Below, piece by piece: positions 26,467 to 39,400 of a stretch of 64,000 nt of DNA (the stretch's first letter is position 1; each line of letters starts with the position of its first letter). The notes beneath the pieces are model-generated. The model worked only from the letters and a program-made list of their open reading frames with translations, ran no database searches and was not told the origin of the DNA. The position numbers were made by a program, and so were the translations under genes. Origin of the DNA: Amoebidium appalachense (Eukaryota; Ichthyosporea); the NCBI GenBank assembly GCA_963693365.1, contig CAVNZM010000005.1, forward strand, positions 3,844,001 to 3,908,000, in the 5' to 3' direction.

Positions 26467-27919
26467 AAGAGGGAAAGAGAGAGAGGGAAAGAGGGAAAGA
26501 GAGAGAGAGGAAGAGAGCGGGAGGGGGTGAGAAAGAGGTCAAGAGCCTGAAGCCTTCGGTGAAAGGGGTTGGAAGGGGGGAGGGGGAGGGCGACGCCTGA
26601 GAGGAAGGTGGAGACAGTTTGGGGTGGAGGTTGGGTTTGGTTTTGGGTTTGGGGGGGGGGAGGGGGAGGGGGGGTTGACTGAAATACTTGTGTCAAGGTC
26701 CCCTTAAGCTTCCTACATTCCCGACAGGCATAAGCCATTTACAATGCAGGATACCTCTATTGCAGCATGGTCATGTTTGTATGGAGCTTTTCCTTTGTCC
26801 TCACCCCCACCACCACCACCACACACCTGCCCACCCACCCGCTTTTTTTGTGTGTGTGTAAACTGGTGAACAGGGCGGGGAGGGGGGAGATTGGGAGGGG
26901 GGGAGTTGGGAATGGGGTCGACAAGAAAAAGCTCTTCGTTGAGTCCTCAAAGGACCTGGGAATATTTGGGGGGTAGGGGGGAGAGGGGAGGGGGGGGGGG
27001 AGGAGGGGGAGCGGAGAAGGGGGGGGGGGGGGGGAGGAGGGGGGGGGGGAGGAGGAGGGGGAAGGGGGGGGGGGGGGGGGGGGGAGTATGCACCCACAAT
27101 AGTTTGACGAGGCTGCATTTTGTTCATTCAAACACTCATAAAAGTGCTTTCGGGAATCAGAAATAGTTGCAACAACAATCCTACCCCCCCCCCCCCCCCC
27201 CCCCCACCCCACCCCCACACCCCTTTTCCACCCCGGCAACCACCAAGCAATCTTCCCGGCCCCCCCCCCCCCCCCCCCCCCCCTCCCCCCCCCCCCCTCC
27301 CCTCCCTCCCCCCCCCCCCCCCCCCCCCCTCTCCCACTCCCACACACGGGCCCTTCGTTCAAATTCAATGTGGAACGTGGGACTCTGGTTGTATTCTGTA
27401 AATATGGCCAGACAAAATGTAACATGTGTGCCGCCACACAAAAATTCCCATGTGTGTCTGTACACACATACAACTGAGAGGGTAGATGTGGCCCAAGGTA
27501 TGCGAGTTGAGGAAACTTGATCAAAAACACACTCCTGCACGATTATGGTATTATTGAATGCAGCACACAAATTTTTGCGATCAAAAGTCACAGCACCATT
27601 GTGGACGTGCTTTGTGCATAGTCCAAGTCATACCGTCGACTTGTGCATCATTCGTAAAAATTTATCATGTGCACTCACAGACACCAAACCACATGCACAC
27701 AAAGTCACGATTACCTATTCGGATTAGAGTGGCGGAGTGTGTGGATCATCGGATGAGCAAGGGTAGTGATTGAGGGAGGGATATGGGGATTGGAGAGGAG
27801 ATGGGGGAGGCGGGTAACTTGCGTGCAACTGCAAGGCGGGGGAAGGAGGGGGGGGGGGGGGGGGGGGAGGGGGGGGGGAAGGGGGCAAATGGTTGTGTGT
27901 CTGTGTGTGCGTGTAAATC

Positions 27920-27925
<6 letters not shown>

Positions 27926-28010
<85 letters not shown>

Positions 28011-28024
28011 GTGTGTGTGTGTGT
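27926..28024 (+). repeat. GT array with CG block
   Basis: About 70 bases of GT, a GCGCGCGC step, then more GT. Confidence 0.9.
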
Positions 28025-28616
28025 GTACGCGCGCGTGGACGCGCGCACACGTGCACATGTGCTGAGGTTCAGTTTGACAGTCGTCCCCTTTGGGCCTCAT
28101 GACTCAGGCGTGAGTGCCACAGCCGAACTTTTTGGCCCACAGGGCCTAAAACATATCAGGCTGTTCAATGATAATAATAAGTTTGGAGCCTCGCCGGGGC
28201 CCCGGCGTGCATGTGTGGCGCAGCTAGCTAAACTTTCTTGCCAAATTTAGCACCTTCCCCCTCCCTCCCCCTGCTCCAACCCTACCCGGCCCAGGCCATT
28301 CTCTTTCAGGATATCCGAGAGCACTTTCTCCTGTGCAACACTACAGCAGTAGCAGTTTGTCTAACTAATAATTAATAAGTGATCTGCTGTAGCGCGCAAA
28401 ACATCAGTGTCTCTGGCAGTGCGCCCCCATACATAGCCTGGCAGCCCATACGGGCGAGGAAAGACACCGTATTCCAGTTTATTATTATATATTTGCTTAG
28501 CCTCAACTAATCTACCCCCCCCCCCCCCCCCCCCTCCCCCACGCCCTCTCCCTACCCCCCCATCCCCCCGCGCTTCCCCCCCCCCCCCCCCCCCCCCCAC
28601 CCAGCCCTCTCGGGGG

Positions 28617-28617
<1 letters not shown>

Positions 28618-28689
<72 letters not shown>
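28618..28689 (+). repeat. 72-base uninterrupted G run
   Basis: The longest homopolymer in the window. It is immediately preceded by C-rich sequence (28514-28610), so the region could fold as C-rich against G-rich arms. It is a strong candidate for quadruplex/i-motif structure and also for assembly length error. Confidence 0.95.
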
Positions 28690-28691
<2 letters not shown>

Positions 28692-29208
28692 ATGTACCCC
28701 ACCGGCACCGTGACTCCAATTGGAACTCCCCGGCCTACAATACCAGGAGCCTCAGCACACAACCCGCTGCCCGACACCACAAAAGATCTTCTCAAACCCT
28801 GAATTCTCTCCCCCGCCCCCCACCCCCTTCCCACACACACACACCGTGTACCGCGTTGTGTGTGCTAATAGGCCTAAAAATCATAAAATGAACGTATATG
28901 GTAATCATAACCCTTAGAAATATTATTTTGCGCTCAAAATCATATTACTGTGGGTGATGTGCCTCTCTATTTTACTTTATGCTGTTAGATCCATTTATCA
29001 TGTATTGGATACATATCTGCCGTGGACACTGCCGGAGGCCAGGCCGCCCAGCCACATATGCATATACATTCGACGGCCTAGTAGCCTACTGCGTTTTCCA
29101 GCGCAGCCAATCAAATGCAGTCAGTGACATATGTGCGTACATGCTAGGCAACAATGAGCGCCATCGTAGTATATGACACCCCTATTACATATTATGGGTA
29201 AGCAGAGG

Positions 29209-29561
29209 CTAGATGATCGGTAGCTCCGAAAGATAGTTAAGGCACCGGATCACAATATCATACTGTGCAGCATTAATAAGGTGATCTATAGTCATCTTAA
29301 AACGGATATATTGAGGAAGCTGAGAGGAAGAAAAGAGAATAAAACCGCCAATAACCTCCGGTTCTAAAACGTTAGCTAACAGGTTGCACTTATTGATAGA
29401 TTTGCAGCCGCGAGTAAACCGCCCCCCACACATATTACACATACGAGCAGGAGACACCAGAAACCTTATGTTCGCGACGGACCTCGGCACTAGGTAGCCG
29501 TAGCCGTAAAGCATCGATTTTGCAAATCGGCAAGATCCGATCATGAGTTTTAACAAATTAA
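29209..29561 (-). CDS. isolated terminal exon resembling the LRRC58-type C-terminal region
   Basis: The minus-strand frame ends in TAG at 29209-29211. A possible acceptor (CCGACAG) places the exon start at 29561. The product reads NLLKLMIGSCRFAKSM, then LVPRSVANIRFLVSPARMC, N, MCGGRF and further Cys residues, and ends YLSELPII. An order of short hydrophobic helix, Pro-rich hinge, hydrophobic strand and CxxCGG is what I recall following the leucine-rich repeats of LRRC58/LRRC28-type proteins. No leucine-rich repeat exon is recognisable upstream on this strand, so this is either the last exon of a gene with distant exons or a relic. The family call is tentative. Confidence 0.35.
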
Positions 29562-29746
29562 CTGTCGGCAAACCCTCACCAACCAATCAAATGACTGTAC
29601 GGGTTTACTGCTTACCAATCCCATCGCTCCAGATCCCTCTCGTTTTCAGGTGCGATATGCCGCCGCAAAATGGCCAACGGTGACTCCGAGTGACAGGCTG
29701 GGAGTCACTGCAGCCCGATAACGAAGTTCGCTCGCATGCACCCTAA

Positions 29747-29805
29747 TCAAGGCCTCCTAAATAGCACACCCTATTTAGGAGGCCTTGCTATTTAGGAGGC
29801 CTTGA
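29747..29805. repeat. perfect hairpin plus tandem third arm
   Basis: TCAAGGCCTCCTAAATAG (29747-29764), six-base loop, CTATTTAGGAGGCCTTG (29771-29787), then CTATTTAGGAGGCCTTGA (29788-29805). The left arm is the exact reverse complement of the third arm (18 bases) and of the middle arm (17 bases), so two mutually exclusive hairpins are possible. Confidence 0.9.
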
Positions 29806-29921
29806 CCCTGATTGCCAACACGTGACACCGGGCCCATATGGCCAAATCTCATAAAAAGTTGGTCTGAGCCAGTGGGTGCGGCTATCTTTGTTTTCATCGA
29901 CGAACACTCGGTCCCTCTGTT

Positions 29922-29960
29922 AAGACTGATCACACGCAACTCATAGCCTTGATCGCCAGT
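29922..29960 (+). repeat. partial copy of the dispersed CTGATCAC repeat
   Basis: GACTGATCACACGCAACTCA followed by TAGCCTTGAT matches the second half of the 18.45 kb copy with few changes. Confidence 0.55.
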
Positions 29961-29998
29961 CGACGCCAGAGTCATTCGATTACTGCAATGTACACGAG

Positions 29999-30044
<46 letters not shown>

Positions 30045-30083
30045 ACACACACCACCACCACCACCACCGGTGACACCGCACAC

Positions 30084-30093
30084 TTTTTTTTTT

Positions 30094-30145
<52 letters not shown>
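30084..30145 (+). repeat. T-run joined to G-run
   Basis: About 20 T bases followed by about 42 G bases. Just upstream on the same strand is a C30 run followed by CA and CCA repeats (30001-30067). Confidence 0.9.
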
Positions 30146-30230
30146 CGGGCATTGTGTGTGTGTGTGTGTGCGTGCGTGCGCGTGTGTGTGGTGTCTTTTT
30201 TTTTTTTTTACCGACAAGGCGCGGGTGGAA

Positions 30231-30261
<31 letters not shown>

Positions 30262-31588
30262 TGGGCCAGTTGAATCTGGGCTAGTCACCGCGGAGTTGAC
30301 AACTTCATTCCGATCCATATATGCACCCCAAGTGGGCACCAACCCACCCATCCACCCAACTTGTTTCAGTTCACGAAGGGGTGGGGCTTGCCTGCCCAGG
30401 CAGGAGAAGGAACACAGGATCATGATGTCCGTACATACAGATATACAAAAAATATCACAGATAATTGGATAAACCTGGTGCTTTTGGATACACAAGTTTC
30501 TGTTTACAGTTACAACAGTCTTTCCTGTTTATCTCACACGTTTCTATCTCTTGCATGGTTTTTAGGTGTATGCTTCTTGTGTTTCACATTTAAGCCACCA
30601 CACAATAAACTCCGTCGCAATACACGCAAAACACACAGCAGCTACCAGTCTCCTGAAATTTCCGTGTGAAAATTGGTGTATCCCATTCGTGGCCGATTTT
30701 CATGACATTATCTCGATCACCAACCCCACGCATGCGCCTCAGTTTAACGCCTCCTCCAAATGAAAGCGAGGGTGTTGCTAAAAAATACAGCCATACAGAA
30801 ATTTACGCGCCCATCCCCATACATACCAATGCCCCTAGCAACCAATAAGAACGCTCCGTTAAAATGTTCCGGTTGTCAAGACACGACATAGCAATCCACA
30901 CTGGGCTCCAGAGAGCAAAACGAACAAAAAAAGAGAGAAAGAAAGAAAAAACGGGCAGGCCACAAAAAGAGCGAAACAAAAAGCAAAAAAAGAAAGTAAA
31001 ACAACCACAAAATCGCCGTACACACATACAATAGATGTACACACTGCCAGCCAACATATACAATAGGTGTACACATTGCCAGCCAAAAGCAATAACAACA
31101 CCACGCATGGAAGTAAAAGCAACAACACACATTCTGTCAAATACACACAGCTGATTTCAAATCTAGTGCTCTCTGAGGCATGACATCAGGTCAATGGAAG
31201 CCATAGTTAGACAAACCAAAAAACCAACATAACACGAACGCCAACAGAGACAAGATGTGCAGATATCAGCGAATAATTACATAGCTGAACATAAGCAGGG
31301 CACACCACATCGGCCCCTACCAACCAACCCACACACCACGGGTCAACCTGCAAAAGATAACAAGCCAAAAGAGTCAAAAACACAGTTGCAAAAACAACCA
31401 TGACTCCCACAACCCTAACTCAGTTTAAAAGCACATTAACAGGGACCAACCACCCAGCGTTAAGCGGCATCAACGACTACACGAACACACACATGAGCAC
31501 ACACACACGTACACGTACACTCAGGCACCGGCCTTGTCCCCATTAGGCATCTTGAATGGGGGTGCATTTGCCGTCAGTGTCGACACGG

Positions 31589-32282
31589 CTACTTCCCCCC
31601 CACCAGCTCCTGACTGTTGCTTGTCGGCACGTCTTTCCCCGGTGGCACCTTGGCTGTCCCCACCCCGTTTCCCTGCTGTAAAGTGACAACAGGTTAGTTG
31701 TGTTCACAGGAGGCTATGTGGCCCTCTCCCTCTTCACACACAGACACACACACTCTCTCTCTCTCACTCTGGATGTGTGTGCGCCCGCTTGCTCCGGTGA
31801 CAACAAATGTTTATCATTTCAAATCGTGTGTTGTACAGGGGTAGTGCAGAGACCAACTACTAACCAAATCCCCCCCCCTCCCCCCCCCCCTTTCTTCTTT
31901 CACGCAACACAGACTCCCATTTACCAACACACACGAGAGTCGACATGAGTCATGACACAAATCTATTTCCTTGGATGCCTTTACCCGTTCCTTCTTTTTG
32001 TTGTGAGAGGCAGCATGGGAGGAGAGATGGCTTTAGGTGAGAGGAAATGTGGAGAAGCCACAACAAAGAAGGGGAGATGGACAGTGGGGTCGACGGCATG
32101 GGGAGAAAAGAGTAAAGGAGCGAGATGGCAGTGAAAGCAAGCACGCAGCGAACAGAATGAGTGAGTTGGCACAGGCGAGGATGTACTTCTGGTGCTTGTG
32201 CGCGTGTCGTTCTGCATGTGTCTTTGTGTGTGTGTGTGTGTGTGCGCGCGCGCGAGTGTGTGTGTGTGTGTGTGTGTGTGTG

Positions 32283-32317
<35 letters not shown>

Positions 32318-32385
32318 TGGTGTGCTTGTGTTTACGTGTCCGTCTGTGTGTGCTTGTGTGTGTGTGTGTGTGTGCATGTGCCTGT

Positions 32386-32417
<32 letters not shown>

Positions 32418-33098
32418 ACGTGTGTGTGTGTACGTGTGTGTGTGTATGTGTGTGAGCATGTGTGTGTGTGCACATGTGTTTGTATATGTGTGTGAGCATG
32501 TGCATGTGTGTAGCATACATTGGGCTGAGCCCGTATTGGACTGGTCCCCTGGGCTCACCTCACGACTCAGCAGCCACGGCTCCATCTCCCGAAGAACACG
32601 CCGGTAGGTCTGTGTGAATGGCCGTGTGAGAAGAGACGGATAAAGGGCGGGGGGAGGGGGGGGGGGGGGAGGGGAGGGGGAGAGGAGACGGATGAAAGAG
32701 AGGGGGGGGGGGGGGGGGGGAGGAGAGACGGATAAAAGAGGGGGGGGGGGGGAGGAGAGGAGAGACGGATGAAGAGGGGGGTTTTGAATGCGTCAAAAAG
32801 TACGAAGTACACAAGAACAAACGGATAACACGATGCAGAATGCAAGCCATACATAAAGAGTATGCATAATAAGCAGAGCCCATCCTCAGGGGGGGCCCAC
32901 GTCATCCACAGTACCCGAGTTTCGACCTATTCCCCTCGTTAACGAAACCCAACTCAGATACTGTTTCACGGATGAAGAGGGGGGGGGGGGGGATTATGCA
33001 TGTTCGCCTGAATGCATGTCAAGGAGCTTACTTACGCACCTGATCAACTCTTTGTTTTTTATATTATCTCCATTTTTTTCCCTTTTTTTTTTTTTTTT

Positions 33099-33129
<31 letters not shown>

Positions 33130-33249
33130 GGGGGTAGAGACGGACCATAGCAACCATGGGTAAAGCCTCTAAGTTATTCACACTTCCGATCCCACAATCC
33201 TCCTTTCCGAATAAATCCCTGCATGCTTTTCCAAGTACACTGTGTGTGT

Positions 33250-33315
<66 letters not shown>

Positions 33316-35061
33316 TGGTGATGGTGGTGGTGTATGTGTCTGCGCGCGCGCGCGTGTGTGTGGTGTGTGTGTGTGTGTGCATGTGTGTTTGGGGAGGGGG
33401 GCAGGCGGGGAGGCGGGAGGCGGGTATGCATGGGGGTTACATACAGCAGGGAGGTTCGGGTGCACGGCCAGCCTCGTGTCGATATTCTGCTGAGCCTTCA
33501 TGGTCTGCAGCAGCCTGTCGACTGCAGGGGAGCCAAGAATGAACCTCTGCTCGTTGGGCAGGGTGGCACCCCTGGGCACACTGTCTCTGATGATGGCCCC
33601 AAACAGGGAGGCCAGGCTGGGGTACATCTTGGCCTCCTGCGCTGTAACGTCTACGGCCATGAGGAACGTCTCGGCTATCTCACGTGCAAGTCCGAGCTGT
33701 TTGTTGTTGGCGGGAGGAGGGGTTAAGGTGAGTTTGAGTACGAAGTACATATTCATGACGGACAACACAATGTAGAGTGCAAACCACACAGAATATGCAT
33801 TCCATATCCCCCCCCCCCCCCCCCTCCCCCCCCCCAAAAAAAAAAACAAAAAAAAAAACAAAAAAAAAAACACTCGTCTCTTTTTTGTTGCCACACTAAC
33901 AAGCCAAACTATGCTGTTTCGTGTCCATGCAACAAACGATTTCCGTGGTGAAGAGTTCATCACACAGTCATGATGTGTGCTTCTTTTCCAAATGCATTTC
34001 TGCTTGCATCTGTTTGGCTAACCCACAGACATACGACGCCGACTGAACACGGAGCTAAATCTCCCGTTGTTCGATGAGATGTGCGAGTCCCCATACCTGC
34101 ATGCCCATCCTATCCCTGTGTGTGCCTGTGCACCAACATGTACAAACATGTCAAAACACGACAAACACACGCTGCACAAACCACGAAACCCACCCAAGCA
34201 CCCCTCGAACATACCTGGAAGCACTCGAAGCTGTAGTTCTGTTCGTGAGCCAACACCCCGATACACCCAACCAGGTTGTGCACGACATATGGCCGGTAGA
34301 AATTGCTGCCCCTGATTGGCTCCTTGCTGCGCCCATTGTTGTGTGCTACGTGCGGCACAGACGCCTCAGAGGGTACATCGGTCCAGTTGAACCGACGGGC
34401 CCAGTTGAGCATGCGCACGGCAGACTGTGTGTGTGCATGGACGGGGAGGGGGGGGGGGGGGGGGGGTTTGAATGCGTCAAAAAGTACGAAGTACACAAGA
34501 ACAAACGGATAACACGATGCAGAATGCAAGCCATACATAAAGAGTATGCATAATAAGCAGAGCCCATCCTCAGGGGGGGCCCACGTCATCCACACGGGGG
34601 GGGGGGGGGGGGGGGGGGGGGACGTGTCTTTGTACGTGTGTGCGTGCACGGACAGGCGGGGCCGGGCTGCCGGGGGATTGGGGGGGTAGGGTGGTGGGGG
34701 GGAGGGGAGGGGGGGGGGGGGGGGGGGGGTTTGAATGCGTCAAAAAGTACGAAGTACACAAGAACAAACGGATAACACGATGCAGAATGCAAGCCATACA
34801 TAAAGAGTATGCATAATAAGCAGAGCCCATCCTCAGGGGGGGCCCACGTCATCCACAGTACCCGAGTTTCGACCTATTCCCCTCGTTAACGAGGGGGGGG
34901 CTGGTTAGGGAGCAGAACACGGCAAGAGGTATAAGTAAACGATGAGAAAACACGGTGCAACGCACATGCAAAGAAAAACATTCCAGTTTGGGGGGGGGGG
35001 GGGGGGGGGTAGGGGGTTGAGGGGGTTCTGCCCGTGCTTATAAGGATGTGTTTGCGTGCGC

Positions 35062-35105
<44 letters not shown>

Positions 35106-35223
35106 TATGTGTATGTGCGTGTGTGCTCCCGGGGTGTACTTTCGGGAGGTGCCTGCTTATGTAGATGTGTGTTTTTGTGTTTTTGCGTGTGTGTTTTTGC
35201 GTGCATATGTGCGCGTGTTTATG

Positions 35224-35282
<59 letters not shown>

Positions 35283-36403
35283 TAGTTGGATGAGAAGACG
35301 GAACAGTTATTCTAATGTACAGAATCTATGTTACTAACAGATACAAAGAAAAGAGAAAGGTTGAGGAGACGGTGCAACTGCAGCGCTCTCTCTAGAAAGG
35401 CCTAAGGGAGAGAGGATGGCCGGGGGGGGGGGGGGGGGGGGGGGGTTTGAATGTGCCATAAAGCACGAAGTGCACACGAACAACGGATAACACGATGCAG
35501 AATGCACCTGTATATCCCGTGCAAAATTAACGAATTGATTGAATGCCCAAAAGGGATAGAACATGATGAGATATACCTGAGCGGGAAGAAGACGGCGCAG
35601 GTCGTCGTGAATGTCGTATGTGAGGGTCTTTGAGCAGGCCCACTGGAAGAACGCCTGTGTGTGCGTGTGTGTGTGTGCGTGCGTGCGTGTGCGTGTGTGT
35701 GTGTGCGTGTATGTGTGAGTGTGTGTACATAGTAGGTGTCCAGAGCCCCAGGCAAGCGGGGAGTGGGGAAGGGGTGAGAGAGAAGGGGGGATTGAGACGG
35801 AGAGGACTGAGAAAGTTGGAGTGGGGGGGGAGGGGGTTGGGGGGGGGGGAGTGAGAGTGATTCAGTGCTTGTGTGGGTGCCCCACACAGAGGAGACGGGG
35901 GAAAGAGAGGAGACAGAGAGAGCTCCACGGTAAAGAGAGAGCAGAAAGAAAGAGACGAAACGAGAGAGAGGGGGTCGAGGGGGGGGGGGGGGGGGGGGGG
36001 GTTTTAATGCGTCAAAAAGTACGAAGTACACAAGAACAAACGGATAACACGATGCAGAATGCAAGCCATACATAAAGAGTATGCATAATAAGCAGAGCCC
36101 ATCCTCAGGGGGGGCCCACGTCATCCACAGTACCCGAGTTTCGACCTATTCCCCTCGTTAACGAAACCCAACTCAGATACTGTTTCACTTGAACATGAGT
36201 AGGTCACCCGTGGGGGGGGGGGGGGGGGGGATGTATGTGTTAGAGGGTTGGAAATATGGGGGAGACAACAAAGGGAAACAACAAAGCGTCACAAAAGTGG
36301 GAAGCCCAAAATCAAACTTGAGTGCAGGCAGAAGACACTTGGGAGGCGGGGGGAGTTAAGGGGGAGGGGGAGGGTTGCACTGGGTGTGGCAAGAAATCAA
36401 GAG

Positions 36404-36446
<43 letters not shown>

Positions 36447-39400
36447 CAACAACAACAACACCAGGAAAAGTATTTTTTTTAGTACCCCTCATTTGCTGTT
36501 GGGCCACAACACAATCAGTTTCTCAAGTTTTCCTTATTTCTCTCATTTCACCTCAATCAATGCCCTCGACTTCTCTCCACTCTTTTTGCTCCTTTTCCCT
36601 CCGTGCAACCTCCACTTTCTGCCTTCTCTCTCTCTTTCTCCCTCTCCCTCTTCTCTATGCCTGTCTGTCTTCTCCGTGTGTAAATGTATGTATGTGTGTG
36701 CAACAGAGACGGTGTGTGTATGTCTGTGTGCGTGTATGTGTGTGTGTGTATGTGTATGTGTGTGATATGCACGTGCCGGCATGTGTCGGCATGTGTCGGC
36801 ATGTGTCCGGGCGCCCGTGAATGTGTGTGCACGCACATGCCTCTCCATCCTCTTCCTCCTCCCTTTTTTCTGTCTGCACACCATCACGCTACCTGTGAAG
36901 CCAGCAGCAGCTGTATAGGCACCATGTTGTAGTCGGGGCATGCAAAGTACTGCCCTAGCACAGGCAGGCCCCCTGCCTTGAGCAGACCCGCCTCTATCTC
37001 GGCCCCGTCCTCTGGATCCAACATCATCATAGCCAACAGCTGGAAAACCAACCGGCATGCCTCAGAATTCACCGCGTCTTCGTTCAGAGAGCGCAAAACC
37101 TTCCCCATCGCCGCAGAGTTGATCAACTGGTAGTGAATGAGCGCTTTCCCTTTCGTCTCCGACATGACAAGGAGTGAATCAGCAAGCAGGATCACTTGAT
37201 TGGTGTAGAACTCGGCGCCGGGATCCTGGCAGGTGATGATTGGATCGAACGACAGAAACGCCCCGGAATCCATAAATTCCTTCTGGAATGTGGGGCGTTT
37301 GTGAATGTCGCAATACTTGACCAGGCAGTAAAGAATCTGCACAGCGTACGCGCGGTACTCCCACCCCTCGCACCTCATCAGACCCTGCGTGAGCGACCAC
37401 AGCGCCTCCGAATCGAGGGGCTGATCCTTAAAGAAGGCAATGTCCGCCTTCACCGTCATCACGTTAAATACCATGTCGCACGTGCCCCCAAGAGCCATCA
37501 CCGCGTCCATATTTGGGTTCACAGCGTCGACATTTTTACGCACCAGGGCGGTGATAAGCGAGAGGCATTTCGCGGCGAAAAACGCAGCGCGGGCGGCGGG
37601 TGAGCGCAGGAGGGGGGGGATGAGGGCCACGATAAGGACTTGGCACTTGAAACTGAACAGGGCTGGGGTTTTGTTGCGGAGGGCCATCACTACGGCCTCG
37701 GCAATACCAGCCTGTGGGAGTGGTGGAAGAGAAAGCGGTAAGGAGACGATTAACAAAAGAGGACAGAGAATCAAGAGGAAAAAAGTGTGTGTAAGCAAAT
37801 GTATGTTTGTGTGCCGAAGTGTGGACATGCGCTATTCCTTTCTTTTACCCCTTTCCCCTCTTCTTTCGTTTTTTATTCTATTCTTTTTCACTTTATGAAT
37901 TGTTTATGATCTTATTTTATTATTTTATTTCGTTTTTTTTTTTTTTTTTTTTTTTTTTTTGGGGGGGGGGGGGGGGGGGGAGGGGGGTTTGGTAGAAATA
38001 AGGATGTCAGCATGCGAGCTTATGCCGAAGACGGTAGAGTTTTTCGTTTCAACCATGTGTGGCTTTCCTAGCTAAAACCTTCCCCTCCCCCCTCTCTCTC
38101 TCCCCCCCCTCCCCCCCCCCCCCCTCCGCGTTTCTTGTTTTTCCGCTGACATGAACTTAGCCCCCCCCCCCCCCCCCCTGCTCCTCCTCCTTTCCTTTTT
38201 GTTTTGGCCCCACCCGAGGGCAGATGTGGGAAGTAGAGGGATTCAACAATTCTTGTAAATATAAACCATCAGCAAAAGAAAGCGAATACTAACATACCGG
38301 AAACAGCAACAAACAATCAGAAAATACCTAAACAGCTTTTCTTCTAAACCAAGAATTGCAAAACCAAAACACAAACATTGTGTTCACGAATATCTACCTT
38401 GACTTTAGAGAGCTCGTTTTGCTTTCTCCCATGTGTTCCACACACAACAAGTGTGTCAACACTTTTCTGTGTGTGTTTGTGCTTGTTTTTGCGTGTGTAT
38501 GTGTGTGTGTGCGCGCGCGAATACATGTGCACGTTCTGTGTGTGTGTGTGTGTGCTTGTTTTTGCGTGTGAAAATGTGTGTGCGCGCGCGCACAAATGCA
38601 CTTGTGTGTACATGTGATGGCCTTAGATCACTGTGTAAGCATTACCTCACACAGGGTGGGCAGCAGGTCAGGGATGCATGCTATCTCGTGCAGTTCGGCA
38701 ATCAAAATGCTCCGCTCGGCCTCATTGTTAATCCCAAACACCTTCCCCGTCAGCAGGTTGACCTTGTGCGTCAACATCTGCACAAGCGGGAAAAAACAGG
38801 GGGGGGGGGAGAGAAGGAAGGAGGGGAGGAGGGGGAGGGGAGGGGGGAGAAGTTGAGAGGTTAGAGTGTGTTACAGCATACAGGAACTCAACCAGCTACA
38901 AGCAACAAGGGGATGATCGAAAGTGTACATGCACAATCAAAAACATGGAGCCAAAATAAAGCCTAGAGGGAGCGAGCGGGTGAGTAAATAAAACAGTTGT
39001 GTGGGTAATTTTTCATTTCTTTGGGGGGGGAGGGGGGGGGGGGGGGGGGGGGGGCTCTGGCATGGGAAGAAGGCAGAGAACACACCGGTTTCACATGGCA
39101 TGTGCTGGGAATGGAGTTATGGGTGTGATGTGCCCATGTGTGCATGCAAAATCAGGACATACGAGATGTTCAGGTGCTTATGCGTGATTTATCATTCTCT
39201 CCGTGTAAGTGCGTGGTGTCTCCGTGTGTATGTGTGCATGTGTGTGGGTTGGTGTACCTGCCTGTGTGCACAGGTGCATGTGGAAAGAGTACACAAGCAC
39301 ATACTTGTGAAGTCTGGCACGCTTGGATATGCCATAGTGTTCGCATGAGTGCAGGTTTACTCGTGGTCGTTGCGAAAGAATGACAAAGCAAATGCTGGTT

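Larger units (their letters stand above)
29562..31588. other. intergenic region, no supported gene
   Basis: Apart from the hairpin and homopolymers listed separately, 30.28-31.5 kb is ordinary A/C-rich sequence. A tandem pair with a unit of about 31 bases (TACAATAGRTGTACACA and TGCCAGCCAA) lies at 31025-31086. No exon could be supported. Confidence 0.5.

Noticed and set aside
30859-31146. Hydrophobic minus-strand open frame
   Set aside because: The hydrophobicity comes from an A/AC-rich + strand read in reverse; overlapping frames are equally open and no family is recognisable.
31526-31675. Alternative frame for the last ARM-like exon ending in TGA
   Set aside because: It requires the preceding exon to end in phase 1, whereas the best donor at 32558 leaves phase 0. 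Kept only as an alternative.
33000-36200. Repeated proline-tailed frames reading [18 protein letters not shown]
   Set aside because: These are translations of the poly(C)-tailed repeat. The conservation is at the DNA level between recent copies and there is no sign of selection for protein.
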